DNA of 24,454 nt from a virus, in the IMG/VR virus record IMGVR_UViG_3300022687_000031, positions 1 through 24,454 of that record. One strand, given 5' to 3'. Under the pieces are notes generated by a model. The model searched no databases and had not been told where the DNA came from. It saw nothing but the letters and a program-made list of their open reading frames with translations. Positions 6,235 through 15,067 of the stretch are shown in pieces. The position numbers and the translations under genes are program-made. How positions within the stretch are numbered: the stretch's first letter is position 1; each line of letters starts with the position of its first letter.

Positions 6235-8358
6235 ATGGCGCAGACCCTCCATGCCAAGGCCATCATCCAGGCCGTGGATGGTGTGTCGGGGCCGCTGGCG
6301 GGGATCGCGCGCTCGTTTGCGCGACTGGAGGGCCGGCTCGACCGGTCCGTAGGGGCATTGGGACGGGCAGCCTCCAGCACCGGCCGCGCGCTGACTTTCG
6401 GTGTAACGGCGCCCGCCGCCCTGGCGGTGAAGGCAACCGGCGAGCTGCAGGACGCCATGCTGGAATGGCAGAAGGCAGCCGACGAGCTCGACAATCCTGC
6501 GGCCTATGACGCAGCCAAGCGCGGGATCAAGGATCTCAGCAAGGAACTGCCGATATCCTCGGCGCGGCTGGCCAACATGGCCGCGTCGGCCTCACGGGCG
6601 GGCGTAGCATTTCGCGAGGTGCCGCAGTTTGTTCAGCTGGCGGCGCAGGCCGCCGAAGCCTTTAACCTGCAGGCGGAGACGGCGGGCGACGAGCTGGCCG
6701 GTCTCAAGCAGAGCGCGCGGCTCTCTGTTGATGGTTTGCGGATGCTGCTCGGGCAGATGGACCTGCTCGAGAACTCGATGAATGTGAAGGGTGCTCAGCT
6801 CGTCAACTTCCACAACCGGATCGGCGCGATCGGCCGCATGTCGGGCTTCACCGACGCCCAGCTCGCGGCGCTCGGCGCGACGATCATGGACAACAAGATC
6901 GAAACCGAAGTCGCCGCGACATCGGCAAAAAACCTGTTCAAGGTCCTGACCGGCGGGGCGGCGCTGCCGAAGCCGGCGATGAAGGTGTTCAAGCGCCTGG
7001 GAATGGATGCCCAGGACTTCGCCAAGGCCGTTCAGCAGGATGGCGTGAAGGCACTTGGTCAGCTGCGGAACCGCATTTACGACGTCATCCCGGAACATGA
7101 GCGCCTGTCGGCGCTGATGGAACTGTTCAAGGACCAGGCGGCGCCCGGTATCGCCTTGCTATTCCAGAACTGGGATAAATATCAGGCGGCGCTCAAACGG
7201 GTGGGCGACGAACAGAAGGCGCATCAGCAACTGCTCGCATCCTTCCAGATCAAGATGCAGGGCTTCAATCAGAAGCTGCAATTGTCGAAGAACCACCTGC
7301 TGTCGATCGCCGATACGCTCGCCACGCGCTGGGTCCCGACGATCGAGCAAGCCTTGGCCGTCGCCGTGGACTGGATGAGCCGGCTTGAGGCAACGCCGGG
7401 AATGCTGGACGCAATCGGCATCAGTATAGGGGCCCTGGCGGTCGCCGGTCCGATACTCTGGGCACTCGGCGCCGCACTGCAGGGCATCGTCTCGATCGTC
7501 GGCGCGGTCGGCAGGACATTCGCCTGGCTGGCAGGACTGAGCGCACGTTTTCTTGGCCCGATCGGCCTGATCGCGACCGTCGGTGCAGCGATCTACGCCA
7601 AATGGGACCTCGTCGCGCCGGCTTGGGAGCGGGCGAAGACAGCCGCCGGCGACCTGGCGACCGCTGTCGGCAGCCTCGTCGGTATCGACACATCGAAATG
7701 GAGCCTCGACGGACTGTTCGACACAATCAACACCGGAATAGCGGATGCGGCGGCAAAAGCTCTGAACCATCTGAGCACTGGCATTGAGAACCTGACCCGC
7801 GCGATCAAGGCTTTCAAGGAAGAAGGACTGGGCGGTGGGCTGAAGGGCCTGTTGAACTGGGCCTGGGAAGGGTCGGTTCCCGATATCGCCTTGGAGACGA
7901 TCAACAAGGGCCTGGAGGCCGCCAGAAAACGCCAAGGCGCCCGGATGCCCGACGGCACAGAACGGCCGCGCGAGCCGTTTGAGAGCCTCGGGATCTCGCC
8001 CAAGCGACCGGAAATCAATGGCGGCGGACCTTCGGTCCCCTCGGTGCCGCGTTCTATCGTGTCGCCGCAGCTGATGAAGAGCATGTTGGAGTACAGCCGG
8101 TCACAGCAGCAGCCGGCCAGTCAGGCCGCCGGCGCGGCGTCGCCAGGTGGCCTGGTGCGCGACATCACCCGGGGCGAAAGCGGTCCGCAGAAGATAGACG
8201 TCACGGGCAAGGTCGCAGCCGAGCTGACGGGCAAGGGCCAGGTCTTTGTCAATATCGCAGTGGACGGCCCCGGCCGCGTGACCGGGATCACTGCCAACGA
8301 TGACGGCAAGAACATCCAGTTGAATGCCGGCACCACCATGCAGGATTCGGGGCGCTAG
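6235..8358 (+). CDS. Tail tape measure protein
   Basis: At 707 residues it is the longest gene of the tail block, as expected of the protein that sets tail length. The N-terminal third resembles the TP901/PhageMin tape-measure domain (IKDLSKELPISSARLANMAA, VAFREVPQFVQLAAQAAEAF, LTGGAALPKPAMKVFKRLG). A hydrophobic stretch at about residues 390-460 (ISIGALAVAGPILWALGAAL and the following segment to IGLIATVGAAIYAKW) is the usual membrane-active region used for channel formation at infection. The C-terminal 150 residues are Pro/Ser/Gly-rich. AAGGAA just upstream overlaps the end of the frameshifted chaperone frame, linking translation of the two partners. The stop TAG abuts the next ATG with no gap. 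Confidence 0.9.
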   Translation: MAQTLHAKAIIQAVDGVSGPLAGIARSFARLEGRLDRSVGALGRAASSTGRALTFGVTAPAALAVKATGELQDAMLEWQKAADELDNPAAYDAAKRGIKDLSKELPISSARLANMAASASRAGVAFREVPQFVQLAAQAAEAFNLQAETAGDELAGLKQSARLSVDGLRMLLGQMDLLENSMNVKGAQLVNFHNRIGAIGRMSGFTDAQLAALGATIMDNKIETEVAATSAKNLFKVLTGGAALPKPAMKVFKRLGMDAQDFAKAVQQDGVKALGQLRNRIYDVIPEHERLSALMELFKDQAAPGIALLFQNWDKYQAALKRVGDEQKAHQQLLASFQIKMQGFNQKLQLSKNHLLSIADTLATRWVPTIEQALAVAVDWMSRLEATPGMLDAIGISIGALAVAGPILWALGAALQGIVSIVGAVGRTFAWLAGLSARFLGPIGLIATVGAAIYAKWDLVAPAWERAKTAAGDLATAVGSLVGIDTSKWSLDGLFDTINTGIADAAAKALNHLSTGIENLTRAIKAFKEEGLGGGLKGLLNWAWEGSVPDIALETINKGLEAARKRQGARMPDGTERPREPFESLGISPKRPEINGGGPSVPSVPRSIVSPQLMKSMLEYSRSQQQPASQAAGAASPGGLVRDITRGESGPQKIDVTGKVAAELTGKGQVFVNIAVDGPGRVTGITANDDGKNIQLNAGTTMQDSGR

Positions 8359-9624
8359 ATGGCCGGATCGGATTGGCGGAAGCGCCTGCGGCGCGCCTCG
8401 TTCCGCGGCGCCGGCTTCTGGGTCGATGGCGACGGCTTCGAAGGTGGCCGGCGCATCGCGATCCACGAGTTCCCGCATGCCGAGGCCCCCTATAACGAAG
8501 ATCTCGGACAGCAGGCGCGGCGCTACAAGGTCACGGCTTACACGGTAGGCGATCAGGCGGATGCCGAGGCGAAGGCCCTCATGGCCGCCTGTACGGCGCC
8601 AGGCGGCGCATCCCTCGTGCTGCCGATGTTCGGCGGGCTTAGGGCACGCTGCCTCGAGATCTCGACGGACAGGCGGAAGGACAAGCATGGTTATGTCGCG
8701 TTCCGGCTTCTCTTCATCGAAGACGGGGCGGGCGACCGGAGCGGAACATCCACACCACAGCAGACGGCGCGCCAGGTCGAATATTCGGTCTCGCTGATCA
8801 CCGACAGCCTGCAGGTAGCGTTCCGGGCCGGCTACAACGGTCTCGACGTGCCAGAGTTCGTGCTCGACAGCGCCGCACGCCAGATCCGCGAATTCGCGGT
8901 CACCTTCGACGATGTAAGGACGCGCACGCCGCTTGCGGCCGAGGCCGAGCCAAAGATCAAGGATGCGATCGAAGCCCTGTACGTTGATGCGCGTGATCTG
9001 GCCCATATCGGCGCCCGCGGCAACCGCTTCGACTTTCTGGTGTACATCGAGCAGGCCCGGCGTCTCGAGGACTCGCTGACAGGGCGTGTCTTCGCGCTGA
9101 TGGACGATTTCCGCAAGGCTGCTGCGCCTGAAGACGCCAGGTCCGGGCTCTTGACCTTCGTCGACTATGAGAGCGGCGAGTTGCCGGTGCCCGTAACGAC
9201 GCTGTCGCGCCGGCGCGAAGCGGAGAACAGGGAAAGCCTGATCTCGCTGTTCAGGCGATCCGCGCTCGCGCATTTCGCGGTGGCGGTGGTACAGCGGTCA
9301 TACGAGACCCGCCGTGAGGCGATCGCGGCCCGGGCCGAGGTCGCAGGCCGCTTCCAGGCGGAGCTCGACAAGATCACCCGCGCCAACCAGTTTGGGCTTT
9401 ATGGCGCGATGCAGGATCTGCTCGGCCTGACGGTGGACTTCCTGAGCCGGTCCATGGCCGATCTCGCGCCGGTGCTGACCATCGAGGCGAAGCAACTGAT
9501 GCCCTCGATATACTGGGCAGCGCGTCTCTATGACGATGCGACCCGGGCAGAGGAACTTTGGGCGCGGAATGCCGTCAAGCATCCGTCGTTCATGCCGGTG
9601 CGGTTCGAGGCTCTCGCGAAATGA
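8359..9624 (+). CDS. Baseplate/tail protein of DNA-circularisation family (Mu gpN-like)
   Basis: The 421-residue product opens with the family N-terminal domain (about residues 1-95): DWRKRLRRASFRGAGFWVD, GGRRIAIHEFPHAEAPYNEDLG, then a GDQADAEAKALMAAC helix and GLRARCLEI. In Mu the homologue is gpN, a structural tail protein that enters the cell with the DNA and was historically called a circularisation protein. The middle and C-terminal parts are mostly helical and more variable, with a C-terminal SIYWAARLYDDATRAEELW segment. It begins immediately after the tape-measure stop and overlaps the next start by four bases (ATGA at 9621-9624), consistent with an equimolar baseplate-hub operon. Confidence 0.85.
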   Translation: MAGSDWRKRLRRASFRGAGFWVDGDGFEGGRRIAIHEFPHAEAPYNEDLGQQARRYKVTAYTVGDQADAEAKALMAACTAPGGASLVLPMFGGLRARCLEISTDRRKDKHGYVAFRLLFIEDGAGDRSGTSTPQQTARQVEYSVSLITDSLQVAFRAGYNGLDVPEFVLDSAARQIREFAVTFDDVRTRTPLAAEAEPKIKDAIEALYVDARDLAHIGARGNRFDFLVYIEQARRLEDSLTGRVFALMDDFRKAAAPEDARSGLLTFVDYESGELPVPVTTLSRRREAENRESLISLFRRSALAHFAVAVVQRSYETRREAIAARAEVAGRFQAELDKITRANQFGLYGAMQDLLGLTVDFLSRSMADLAPVLTIEAKQLMPSIYWAARLYDDATRAEELWARNAVKHPSFMPVRFEALAK

Positions 9625-10652
9625 CGCTGAACGCAGAGCATGTCATCGTCGTCGCCGGGGGCGAGTTCGACATGTGGGAACGCGTGGAGGTCAGCTATTC
9701 GCTGAAGGACGCCACCCGGACATTCCGCCTCGAAGCGGCAGAGCCGCCGGGCGCCTGGTTCTTTCCGCCTGGCACGCCGCTCGCGATCCTGGCGAACGGG
9801 TCGCTGATCCTGACCGGCTACGTCAACCGCTACAAGCCGCAGGGCGATGCCCGCTCGCACAACCCGGTCATCGAGGGCCGGGGCAAGGGGCAGGACTTCG
9901 TCGACTGCGCGGCGGTGCATACGCCCGGCTTCTGGGAGAATGTCACGCCCGACCGGATTGCACAGGACCTGGACCTGTTCGGAATTGGCCTAAACGCGGA
10001 AGTGCCGCTCGAGAAGATCCCCTATTTCCAGATCAACCAGGGGGAGACGGCCTTCGCGGCCGTCGAGCGGGCGCTGCGGCCGCAGGGCGCCACCATGTCG
10101 GAGCGCCCCGACGGCAGCATCGCCATCACAAACGCGCTGGTGGCGCCGCGTCATGCCGGCGGCCTGATCGAGGGCCGGAACATCAAGGCGTTCCAGGGTG
10201 TGCTGAGCGACGAGAACCGGCACAGCGAGGTGGAGGTCAAGGGCCAGTCCCGCACGGGCGTCGGCGATGCCGCGCTCCGGATCGCGGAGAAAGTACCGGA
10301 TGCGGGCGTGCGGCGGTACCGGCCCAAGATCATCATCAACGAGGGCGACACGGACATAAAGCGCGCCCGGGCGCGTGCCGAGCATGAGCGTGACCGGCGA
10401 CAGGGCCTGAGCGTCAGCGCAACCATCACCACCCAGGGGTGGCGCGACGACGGTGGTGCGGTGTGGGAACGCAACTGGCTCGTATGGGTGCAGAGCCCGT
10501 CGCTGAAGATCGCCGGCGACATGCTGATCGAGTCGGTGACGCTCACCCAGGACAATGGCCGCGAAGGCTCGATCGCGCGCCTCAACGTGGTGAACGCCCA
10601 GGCCTACAAGGGCAGCGGCGGAACCAGCAGTTCGGATGGTGCGTGGCAATGA
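9621..10652 (+). CDS. Baseplate hub protein (Mu gpP/gp44-like, gpD family)
   Basis: A 343-residue protein with the gp44/gpD hub pattern: N-terminal barrel (GGEFDMWERVEVSYSLKDAT, then PPGTPLAILANGSLILTGYV), a GRGKGQDFVDCAA segment typical of the family, and later GWRDDGGAVWERNWLVWVQ and IESVTLTQDNGREGSIARL. Such hubs form the trimer that joins tube to spike. The ATG at 9621, overlapping the previous stop, is preferred to an in-frame ATG at 9558 that would run deep into the upstream gene. The next gene's ATG overlaps its stop in turn. The family call is firm. The receptor or lytic activity seen in some hubs is not apparent here. Confidence 0.85.
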   Translation: MTLNAEHVIVVAGGEFDMWERVEVSYSLKDATRTFRLEAAEPPGAWFFPPGTPLAILANGSLILTGYVNRYKPQGDARSHNPVIEGRGKGQDFVDCAAVHTPGFWENVTPDRIAQDLDLFGIGLNAEVPLEKIPYFQINQGETAFAAVERALRPQGATMSERPDGSIAITNALVAPRHAGGLIEGRNIKAFQGVLSDENRHSEVEVKGQSRTGVGDAALRIAEKVPDAGVRRYRPKIIINEGDTDIKRARARAEHERDRRQGLSVSATITTQGWRDDGGAVWERNWLVWVQSPSLKIAGDMLIESVTLTQDNGREGSIARLNVVNAQAYKGSGGTSSSDGAWQ

Positions 10653-11152
10653 GCTATTTCGGCGACACGGATATCGGCCGCAACGAGCTGCGGCGGGTCG
10701 AGGTCCTCGAGATCGACGACACCGGCGGCCAGCAGCTGGCGATCGTCAGGGGCATGGCCGGAGAGGTCATGAAGCTGGCGTATCGCGGGCAGTATTTCGG
10801 GGCGACGGGCGTGCCGCCTGTCGGATCCGACGGATTCGCCATGCTCGTTGGCGGGCGCCCGGACCAGGCGGTGTTCCTCGGGATCGAGCATCCCGATCAC
10901 CGCTACAAGAACCTGCAGCCTGGCGAGAAGGCGATCTACGATGCGCACGGCCAGGTCATCAAGCTGCTGCAGGGCAAGAAGACCGTGATCGAAGTCGGCG
11001 AACTGCGCATCATCGCGGACAAGGTCATCGTCGAGTCGAGCGACATCAATCTCGGCGGCGAGGGCGGCGTTCCGGTGGCGAAGGAGGGCACGCTGGATAC
11101 CGCCGGCGACGCCTGTGTCAGCAACCTCAGCACCACGACAAAAGTGATCTGA
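10649..11152 (+). CDS. Baseplate spike/assembly protein (Mu gp45, gpV-like)
   Basis: With its start at the ATG overlapping the hub stop (10649-10652) the product has 167 residues. A longer in-frame extension to 10439 lies wholly inside the hub gene and is rejected. Motifs of Mu gp45-type spikes are visible: RRVEVLEIDDTGGQQLAI near the N-terminus (OB-fold), GEKAIYDAHGQVIKLL in the middle, and a C-terminal row of short beta turns (KTVIEVGELRIIADKVIVES) ending in GGEGG, as in the triple-stranded beta-helix of gpV spikes. It is predicted to form the membrane-piercing trimer at the tip of the tube. I do not see the HxH iron-binding apex motif of P2 gpV. Confidence 0.83.
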   Translation: MSYFGDTDIGRNELRRVEVLEIDDTGGQQLAIVRGMAGEVMKLAYRGQYFGATGVPPVGSDGFAMLVGGRPDQAVFLGIEHPDHRYKNLQPGEKAIYDAHGQVIKLLQGKKTVIEVGELRIIADKVIVESSDINLGGEGGVPVAKEGTLDTAGDACVSNLSTTTKVI

Positions 11153-11153
11153 C

Positions 11154-11750
11154 GTGGCGGACGATCTGATCCGGATCCGGTCTGACGAGGCCTGCGATCC
11201 GCAGCCGTTCCTGCTCTGGGATACGATCTGGGTGCAGGCGCCCGTGCCGGAGCTCACGGCGCAAGGGGGCTATGGCGACTGGGGGGTGGCACGGCCGGAC
11301 GAAGTTCAGAACGCCGGCGGCTTGAGCGCGCGGGCCGCGCTGCACACCGCGGTGATGATCCAGCTCTTCACCGATCGGCGGTTGCCGGACGACATGCGCC
11401 TCGGTGACGGGTCGGAGGATCCGCGCGGCTGGTGGGGGGACAGCGTGCTCTATGTTCAGGATCCGCTCGACCAAGCGATGGGATCGCTGCTCTGGACGCT
11501 CGAGCGCGGAACGCTGTCGGAAGAGACGGCGCTGCAGGCGAAAGAATATGCCGAGCAGGCACTGGCCGTGCTGATCGACCAGGGCGCGGCTGAGCGGATC
11601 GACGTCACGGCCGAAGCCTGGGTGGCCGAGGGTCAGCTGCGGCTCGGCGTCGATGTCTTCAGTCCGCGCTACGCGAATACCCGATTTCTGTTCAACCTCG
11701 CACACCCCGCCATGCAGGTCGTGTGGCAGCAATTGCAAGAGTTCCGCTGA
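11154..11750 (+). CDS. Baseplate wedge protein (Mu gp46-like)
   Basis: A 198-residue product started by GTG one base after the preceding stop. The region GLSARAALHTAVMIQLFTDRR and the near-invariant RGWWGDS are the hallmarks of the phage GP46 family, related to gpW/gp25 baseplate proteins that link the sheath to the wedges. The C-terminal third (LAVLIDQGAAERIDVTAEAW) matches the usual ending in this family. Its stop overlaps the gp47 homologue start (TGATG at 11748-11752). At 198 residues it is somewhat longer than the typical member, with extra sequence at the N-terminus (DEACDPQPFLLWDTIWVQ). Confidence 0.86.
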   Translation: MADDLIRIRSDEACDPQPFLLWDTIWVQAPVPELTAQGGYGDWGVARPDEVQNAGGLSARAALHTAVMIQLFTDRRLPDDMRLGDGSEDPRGWWGDSVLYVQDPLDQAMGSLLWTLERGTLSEETALQAKEYAEQALAVLIDQGAAERIDVTAEAWVAEGQLRLGVDVFSPRYANTRFLFNLAHPAMQVVWQQLQEFR

Positions 11751-12835
11751 TGGCGTTTCAGATCCCGACATTGCCGGAGCTGGTGGAGCGGGCCAGGCAG
11801 TCGTTCCGGACCCATCTTCCGGGCAGTGACGCCTGGATCTGGCCAAACAACCTCAACGTGGCAGCCAAGGTGAAGGCGGCGCTCGTCTTCGAGAATTTCC
11901 TCTGGCTCAAATACATCGAAAAACAGCGATTCGTGACCACGGCAGACGCCGAATTCCTAGAGAAGCATGCCCAGCAATACGGGATCTCGCGGCTTCCGGC
12001 CTCATATGCGAGCGGCAACGGCACCTTTACCGGAACGCCGGCGGCGACGGTGCCGGCCGGTCTGATCGTGCAGCGCACCGACGGCTTTCGTTATGAGGCG
12101 ACGGCTGCGGCGATCATCGACGGCAATGGCGACGTCACGCTGCAATTGCGTGCGCTCGAGGCGGGCGCGGAAGGCAATGCGCTGGCCGGTGCCGGTCTGT
12201 CACTGATCACCGGTTTCGGCGGGCTGAACAGCACGGGCCAGGTTGCGGCGGCGGGTATCGGCCTGGGCGCCGACGACGAATCCGACGAGTCCCTGCGCCA
12301 GCGCATCCTGCACCGCCTGCAGTATCCACCGCATGGTGGTGCCGCGAGCGACTATGTGGCCTGGGGCCGGGAGATTGCCGGGGTCACGCGCGTGTTCGTC
12401 GAACCGCTGGCGGATGGCCCCGGCACCGTGCACGTGTACTTCCTGATGGACGACGTCTATGCCAACGGCGTGCCGCAGGGCGCGGACGTTGCGGCCGTCC
12501 AGGCCTACATCAATGAGCTGCGCCCGGTGACCGCGGTGGTTTCGGTGATCGCGCCGACGCCGGTGCCGGTAGACATCGAAATTACCGGACTTTCCCCCGA
12601 TACGACGGGGGTGCGCGATGCCGTAAAGGCTGAACTCGCGGATCTCTTCCGCCGCTCGGTGGTTGTCGGCACGGATTCGACGCCCTTCACGCTGTATCGT
12701 TCGAAGCTGTGGGAGGCGATCAGCCAGGCCGCCGGCGAAGATCATCACGAGCTCACGGATCCGGCAACTGATGTCGAGTATGACGGCGGCGACCTGCCGG
12801 TGCTGGGGACCGTGACGTTTGCGGCCGAGGAATAG
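11750..12835 (+). CDS. Baseplate J-like protein (Mu gp47-like)
   Basis: A 361-residue baseplate wedge component. Recognisable blocks are the N-terminal PTLPELVERARQSFRTHLPGSDAW, YLDxx-like FLWLKYIEKQRFVTTADAEFLEKHA, the beta domain GTFTGTPAATVPAGLIVQR with FRYEATAAAII, and the very typical ESLRQRILHRLQYPPHGGAASDYV followed by WGREIAGVTRVFVEP. J-like proteins form the outer wedges that hold fibres and rearrange when the tail contracts. Start: the ATG overlapping the gp46 stop. An in-frame start 27 bases upstream lies inside gp46 and has no advantage. Confidence 0.9.
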   Translation: MAFQIPTLPELVERARQSFRTHLPGSDAWIWPNNLNVAAKVKAALVFENFLWLKYIEKQRFVTTADAEFLEKHAQQYGISRLPASYASGNGTFTGTPAATVPAGLIVQRTDGFRYEATAAAIIDGNGDVTLQLRALEAGAEGNALAGAGLSLITGFGGLNSTGQVAAAGIGLGADDESDESLRQRILHRLQYPPHGGAASDYVAWGREIAGVTRVFVEPLADGPGTVHVYFLMDDVYANGVPQGADVAAVQAYINELRPVTAVVSVIAPTPVPVDIEITGLSPDTTGVRDAVKAELADLFRRSVVVGTDSTPFTLYRSKLWEAISQAAGEDHHELTDPATDVEYDGGDLPVLGTVTFAAEE

Positions 12836-12838
12836 CGG

Positions 12839-13573
12839 ATGACGACGGTCAGTTGTCCGCAGGACCGCGAGGATCCGTTCCGCTGTCCGACAAAGTGGGA
12901 ATATTTCCAGCAGATCATGGCACTGCTGCCCCGCGGCCGGGCCTGGCAAAGCCATGAAGCGCCGACGCGCGTCCGTCATGGCGAGAACGCCGGCTATGGC
13001 GAGGCGGAATACGGTCACGCCGTCTACGGGCACAGCGCCATCGAAACGGCGCATACCGTCATGCAGCAATATTGGCTGTCCTATGGTGCGGTGCTGGAAT
13101 ATTTCGCGGAGCGGGCCTGCGCGCTCGTCGCGGAATTCTTCTGCTTTTCGGCACGCGAAACGCTGGAATTCTGGGGGGCGGACTACGGCTTCCCGGATCC
13201 CTGCGATCCCTGGGAGACGCTGTGCGAGAAAGTGGCGGCCCAGGGTGGTGCGACCTGCGCGTATATTACCTGGGCGGCCGCGCGGCGCGGCTGGGCCATC
13301 GGCTGCAGCGATTGCGTGACGGGCGGCGCCATGGCCGGCTGCCTCGAGGCCGGCTGCGACAGTCTTTGCGCGCCGGAATGCGTACCCAATACGCTCTACA
13401 TCACGATCCGCCTGGCCGACAGCCCGGCCTATACAGCCGAATTCGTCCAGCCGCTCGCCGGGCGGATGACAGCGGGCTGCTCGCTGCTCTGCGAGCCCAA
13501 TACTGCCCACGTCGAATGCCTGATCGAGCGGATCAAACCCGCGCATGTGCAGGCGATCTACGAGATCGCCTGA
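12839..13573 (+). CDS. Baseplate/tail protein (Mu gp48-like, YmfQ/DUF2313 family), cysteine-rich
   Basis: A 244-residue product whose N-terminus (WEYFQQIMALLPRGRAW) and C-terminus (ECLIERIKPAHVQAIYE) are the characteristic ends of the YmfQ/DUF2313 family, which connects J-like wedges to fibres in Mu-type tails. It is unusual in having 16 cysteines. Eight of them lie between about residues 155 and 217 as CxxC, Cx4C and Cx3C spacings (GCSDC, GCLEAGCDSLCAPEC, GCSLLC). The extra central region HGENAGYGEAEYGHAVYGH is Gly/Tyr-rich. The context (after the gp47 homologue, before the fibre genes) is exactly that of gp48. Whether the cysteines bind metal or cross-link in the virion cannot be decided here. 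Confidence 0.82.
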   Translation: MTTVSCPQDREDPFRCPTKWEYFQQIMALLPRGRAWQSHEAPTRVRHGENAGYGEAEYGHAVYGHSAIETAHTVMQQYWLSYGAVLEYFAERACALVAEFFCFSARETLEFWGADYGFPDPCDPWETLCEKVAAQGGATCAYITWAAARRGWAIGCSDCVTGGAMAGCLEAGCDSLCAPECVPNTLYITIRLADSPAYTAEFVQPLAGRMTAGCSLLCEPNTAHVECLIERIKPAHVQAIYEIA

Positions 13574-13602
13574 TCCCCTCAAGCCCCTGAAGAGAGCCGA
13601 AC

Positions 13603-14685
13603 ATGACCAACATCATTGGGCCCGGCGGTGCCGGCATCAACGAGACAACGACGCGTCCGGCCAGTCCGGCGACCGAGTCCCCGGATGATACCTGGTTCCA
13701 GGATTGCTCGAGCCCGACGGCAAATGACGGCACCAAGGTATCGGCCCGCTGGCTGAACCTGATCATCGCCCAGCTGCGCCGTGCGATCCGCGGCATGGGC
13801 GTCGCGGAAGACGAAACCGACGACGACATGCTGCTGAAGGCGATCCAGGCGGCCGAGGCGCCGCCGGTCACGTTCCACGACCTCACGGCGGGCGAGGGAC
13901 TGTCGGGCGGCGGCAACATGGGCGCCGACGTCACCGTCAATCTCAACATTCCCGAGCTCAGCGCGCTGGTCGCCGTCGATCCAGAGGCGGATGTGGTCGC
14001 GCTCTACGATGCCAGCGCGAGCCAGCATCGGAAGGTCAAGGTCGGCGACCTGGCGAGCGCGGCAAGCTATTTCAACCTGTCCGCGGGCGAGGGCCTCTCG
14101 GGCGGCGGCAACATGGGCGCGAACGTCGAGCTCAATCTCAGCATCAGTGAGCTGAGCGCGATCGGCGCGGCCGACCCGAACGCGGACTATTTGGCGCTGT
14201 ACGACACCAGCGCCGGCAATCATCGCAAGGTGCTCCCGAAGGACCTCGGGCTGCTGCAGACCTATTACACGCTGACGGCCGGCGACGGGATCTCCGGCGG
14301 CGGCAACATGGGCGGAAACATTTCCGTGGCCATGGACATCAATGAACTCTCCACGCTGGGTGCGGCCGATGCGAACAATGACTTCCTCGCACTCTATGAC
14401 GTCAGCACGGGCGCGCATCGCAAGATCAACCCGGCCGATCTCGGCATCGGCGGCGGCGGTATCAGCAGCGCATCCGGCTCATGGGATGGCAGTTCGAATA
14501 TCGGCGTTGGGTCGGGGCATAACGGCAAACGCTATGCGGTCTTCGCTGTAGCCCAGGGCTCGGCCGCTGCAGAAATCAGGATAGGCAGCGGCTCCGGGAC
14601 CGTGAACAGCGGCCAGGTGTCCGTCAGTATCGCCGGCGCGGGTTCGATTGAGAATGGCCGCTATGTCGTCATCATGGATGCCTAG
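13603..14685 (+). CDS. Tail fibre protein with three 65-residue repeats
   Basis: A 360-residue protein directly after the gp48 homologue, where the fibre gene stands in Mu-like phages. Residues 42-85 (DGTKVSARWLNLIIAQLRRA and onward) resemble the same region of the two propeller fibres downstream and probably form the virion-attachment part. From about residue 92, three repeats of exactly 65 residues each carry (T/S)AG(E/D)GxSGGGNMG, an xELSxL segment, ADxxxLALYD and HRKVxxxDL. The C-terminal 75 residues (Gly/Ser-rich, GKRYAVFAVAQGSAAAEIRI) could be the receptor tip. AGAGAG precedes the ATG. Identity as a fibre rests on position and repeat style. No adhesin domain was recognised. Confidence 0.72.
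   Translation: MTNIIGPGGAGINETTTRPASPATESPDDTWFQDCSSPTANDGTKVSARWLNLIIAQLRRAIRGMGVAEDETDDDMLLKAIQAAEAPPVTFHDLTAGEGLSGGGNMGADVTVNLNIPELSALVAVDPEADVVALYDASASQHRKVKVGDLASAASYFNLSAGEGLSGGGNMGANVELNLSISELSAIGAADPNADYLALYDTSAGNHRKVLPKDLGLLQTYYTLTAGDGISGGGNMGGNISVAMDINELSTLGAADANNDFLALYDVSTGAHRKINPADLGIGGGGISSASGSWDGSSNIGVGSGHNGKRYAVFAVAQGSAAAEIRIGSGSGTVNSGQVSVSIAGAGSIENGRYVVIMDA
13876..14448 (+). repeat. Three in-frame 195-bp coding repeats
   Basis: Units begin at about 13876, 14071 and 14266, a constant spacing of 195 bases (65 codons). The SGGGNMG core and the LALYD and HRK blocks are the best conserved parts. The equal spacing implies that each unit folds as one structural module of the fibre shaft and arose by tandem duplication. 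Confidence 0.85.
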
Positions 14686-14688
14686 AGC

Positions 14689-15063
14689 ATGATCTTACTT
14701 ACCAACCGAGACGGCCTCGTCGTGCAGACGATCGAGAGCGATGATGCCAGCGCCTTCACCGAGGAGGACGAACTCGCGCCGCATGTGAGCCGGTCGAAGC
14801 GGGCCGGTATCGGCTGGATTCTGCGCAACGGGCGCTTCGTTCCGCCGGTGGTCACGCAAGATCTCGCGACTGAGGCGATGGAGCTGCGAATTGCTAGCGA
14901 TCTGCCGCCTTCGCGCCAGGCGCGGGCTCTGGCCGCGGGCAAAGGTGAGGCGCTGATCGAATATCTCGACGCGATGGCGACTGCCGCGCAGGCGCTCGTC
15001 GGCGAGAACAAGGATCCGGCCGAGGCGAAACACTGGCCGAAACCGGCGACGTTCGAGCTCTGA
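14689..15063 (+). CDS. Small fibre-associated protein, possible fibre chaperone or tip protein
   Basis: A 124-residue soluble protein not assigned to a named family. The N-terminal half (LTNRDGLVVQTIESDDASAF, then GIGWILRNGRFVPP) has the short beta-turn style GWxLxNGxFVPP common at the start of small tail-fibre assembly proteins. The C-terminal half is a helix pair (SRQARALAAGKGEALIEYLD, TAAQALVGENKDP). It starts three bases after the first fibre gene stops and ends four bases before the second begins, so it is translated within the fibre block. A fibre-folding chaperone is a reasonable inference from position, size and the ending PKPATFEL, but remains unproven. Confidence 0.5.
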   Translation: MILLTNRDGLVVQTIESDDASAFTEEDELAPHVSRSKRAGIGWILRNGRFVPPVVTQDLATEAMELRIASDLPPSRQARALAAGKGEALIEYLDAMATAAQALVGENKDPAEAKHWPKPATFEL

Positions 15064-15067
15064 GCCC

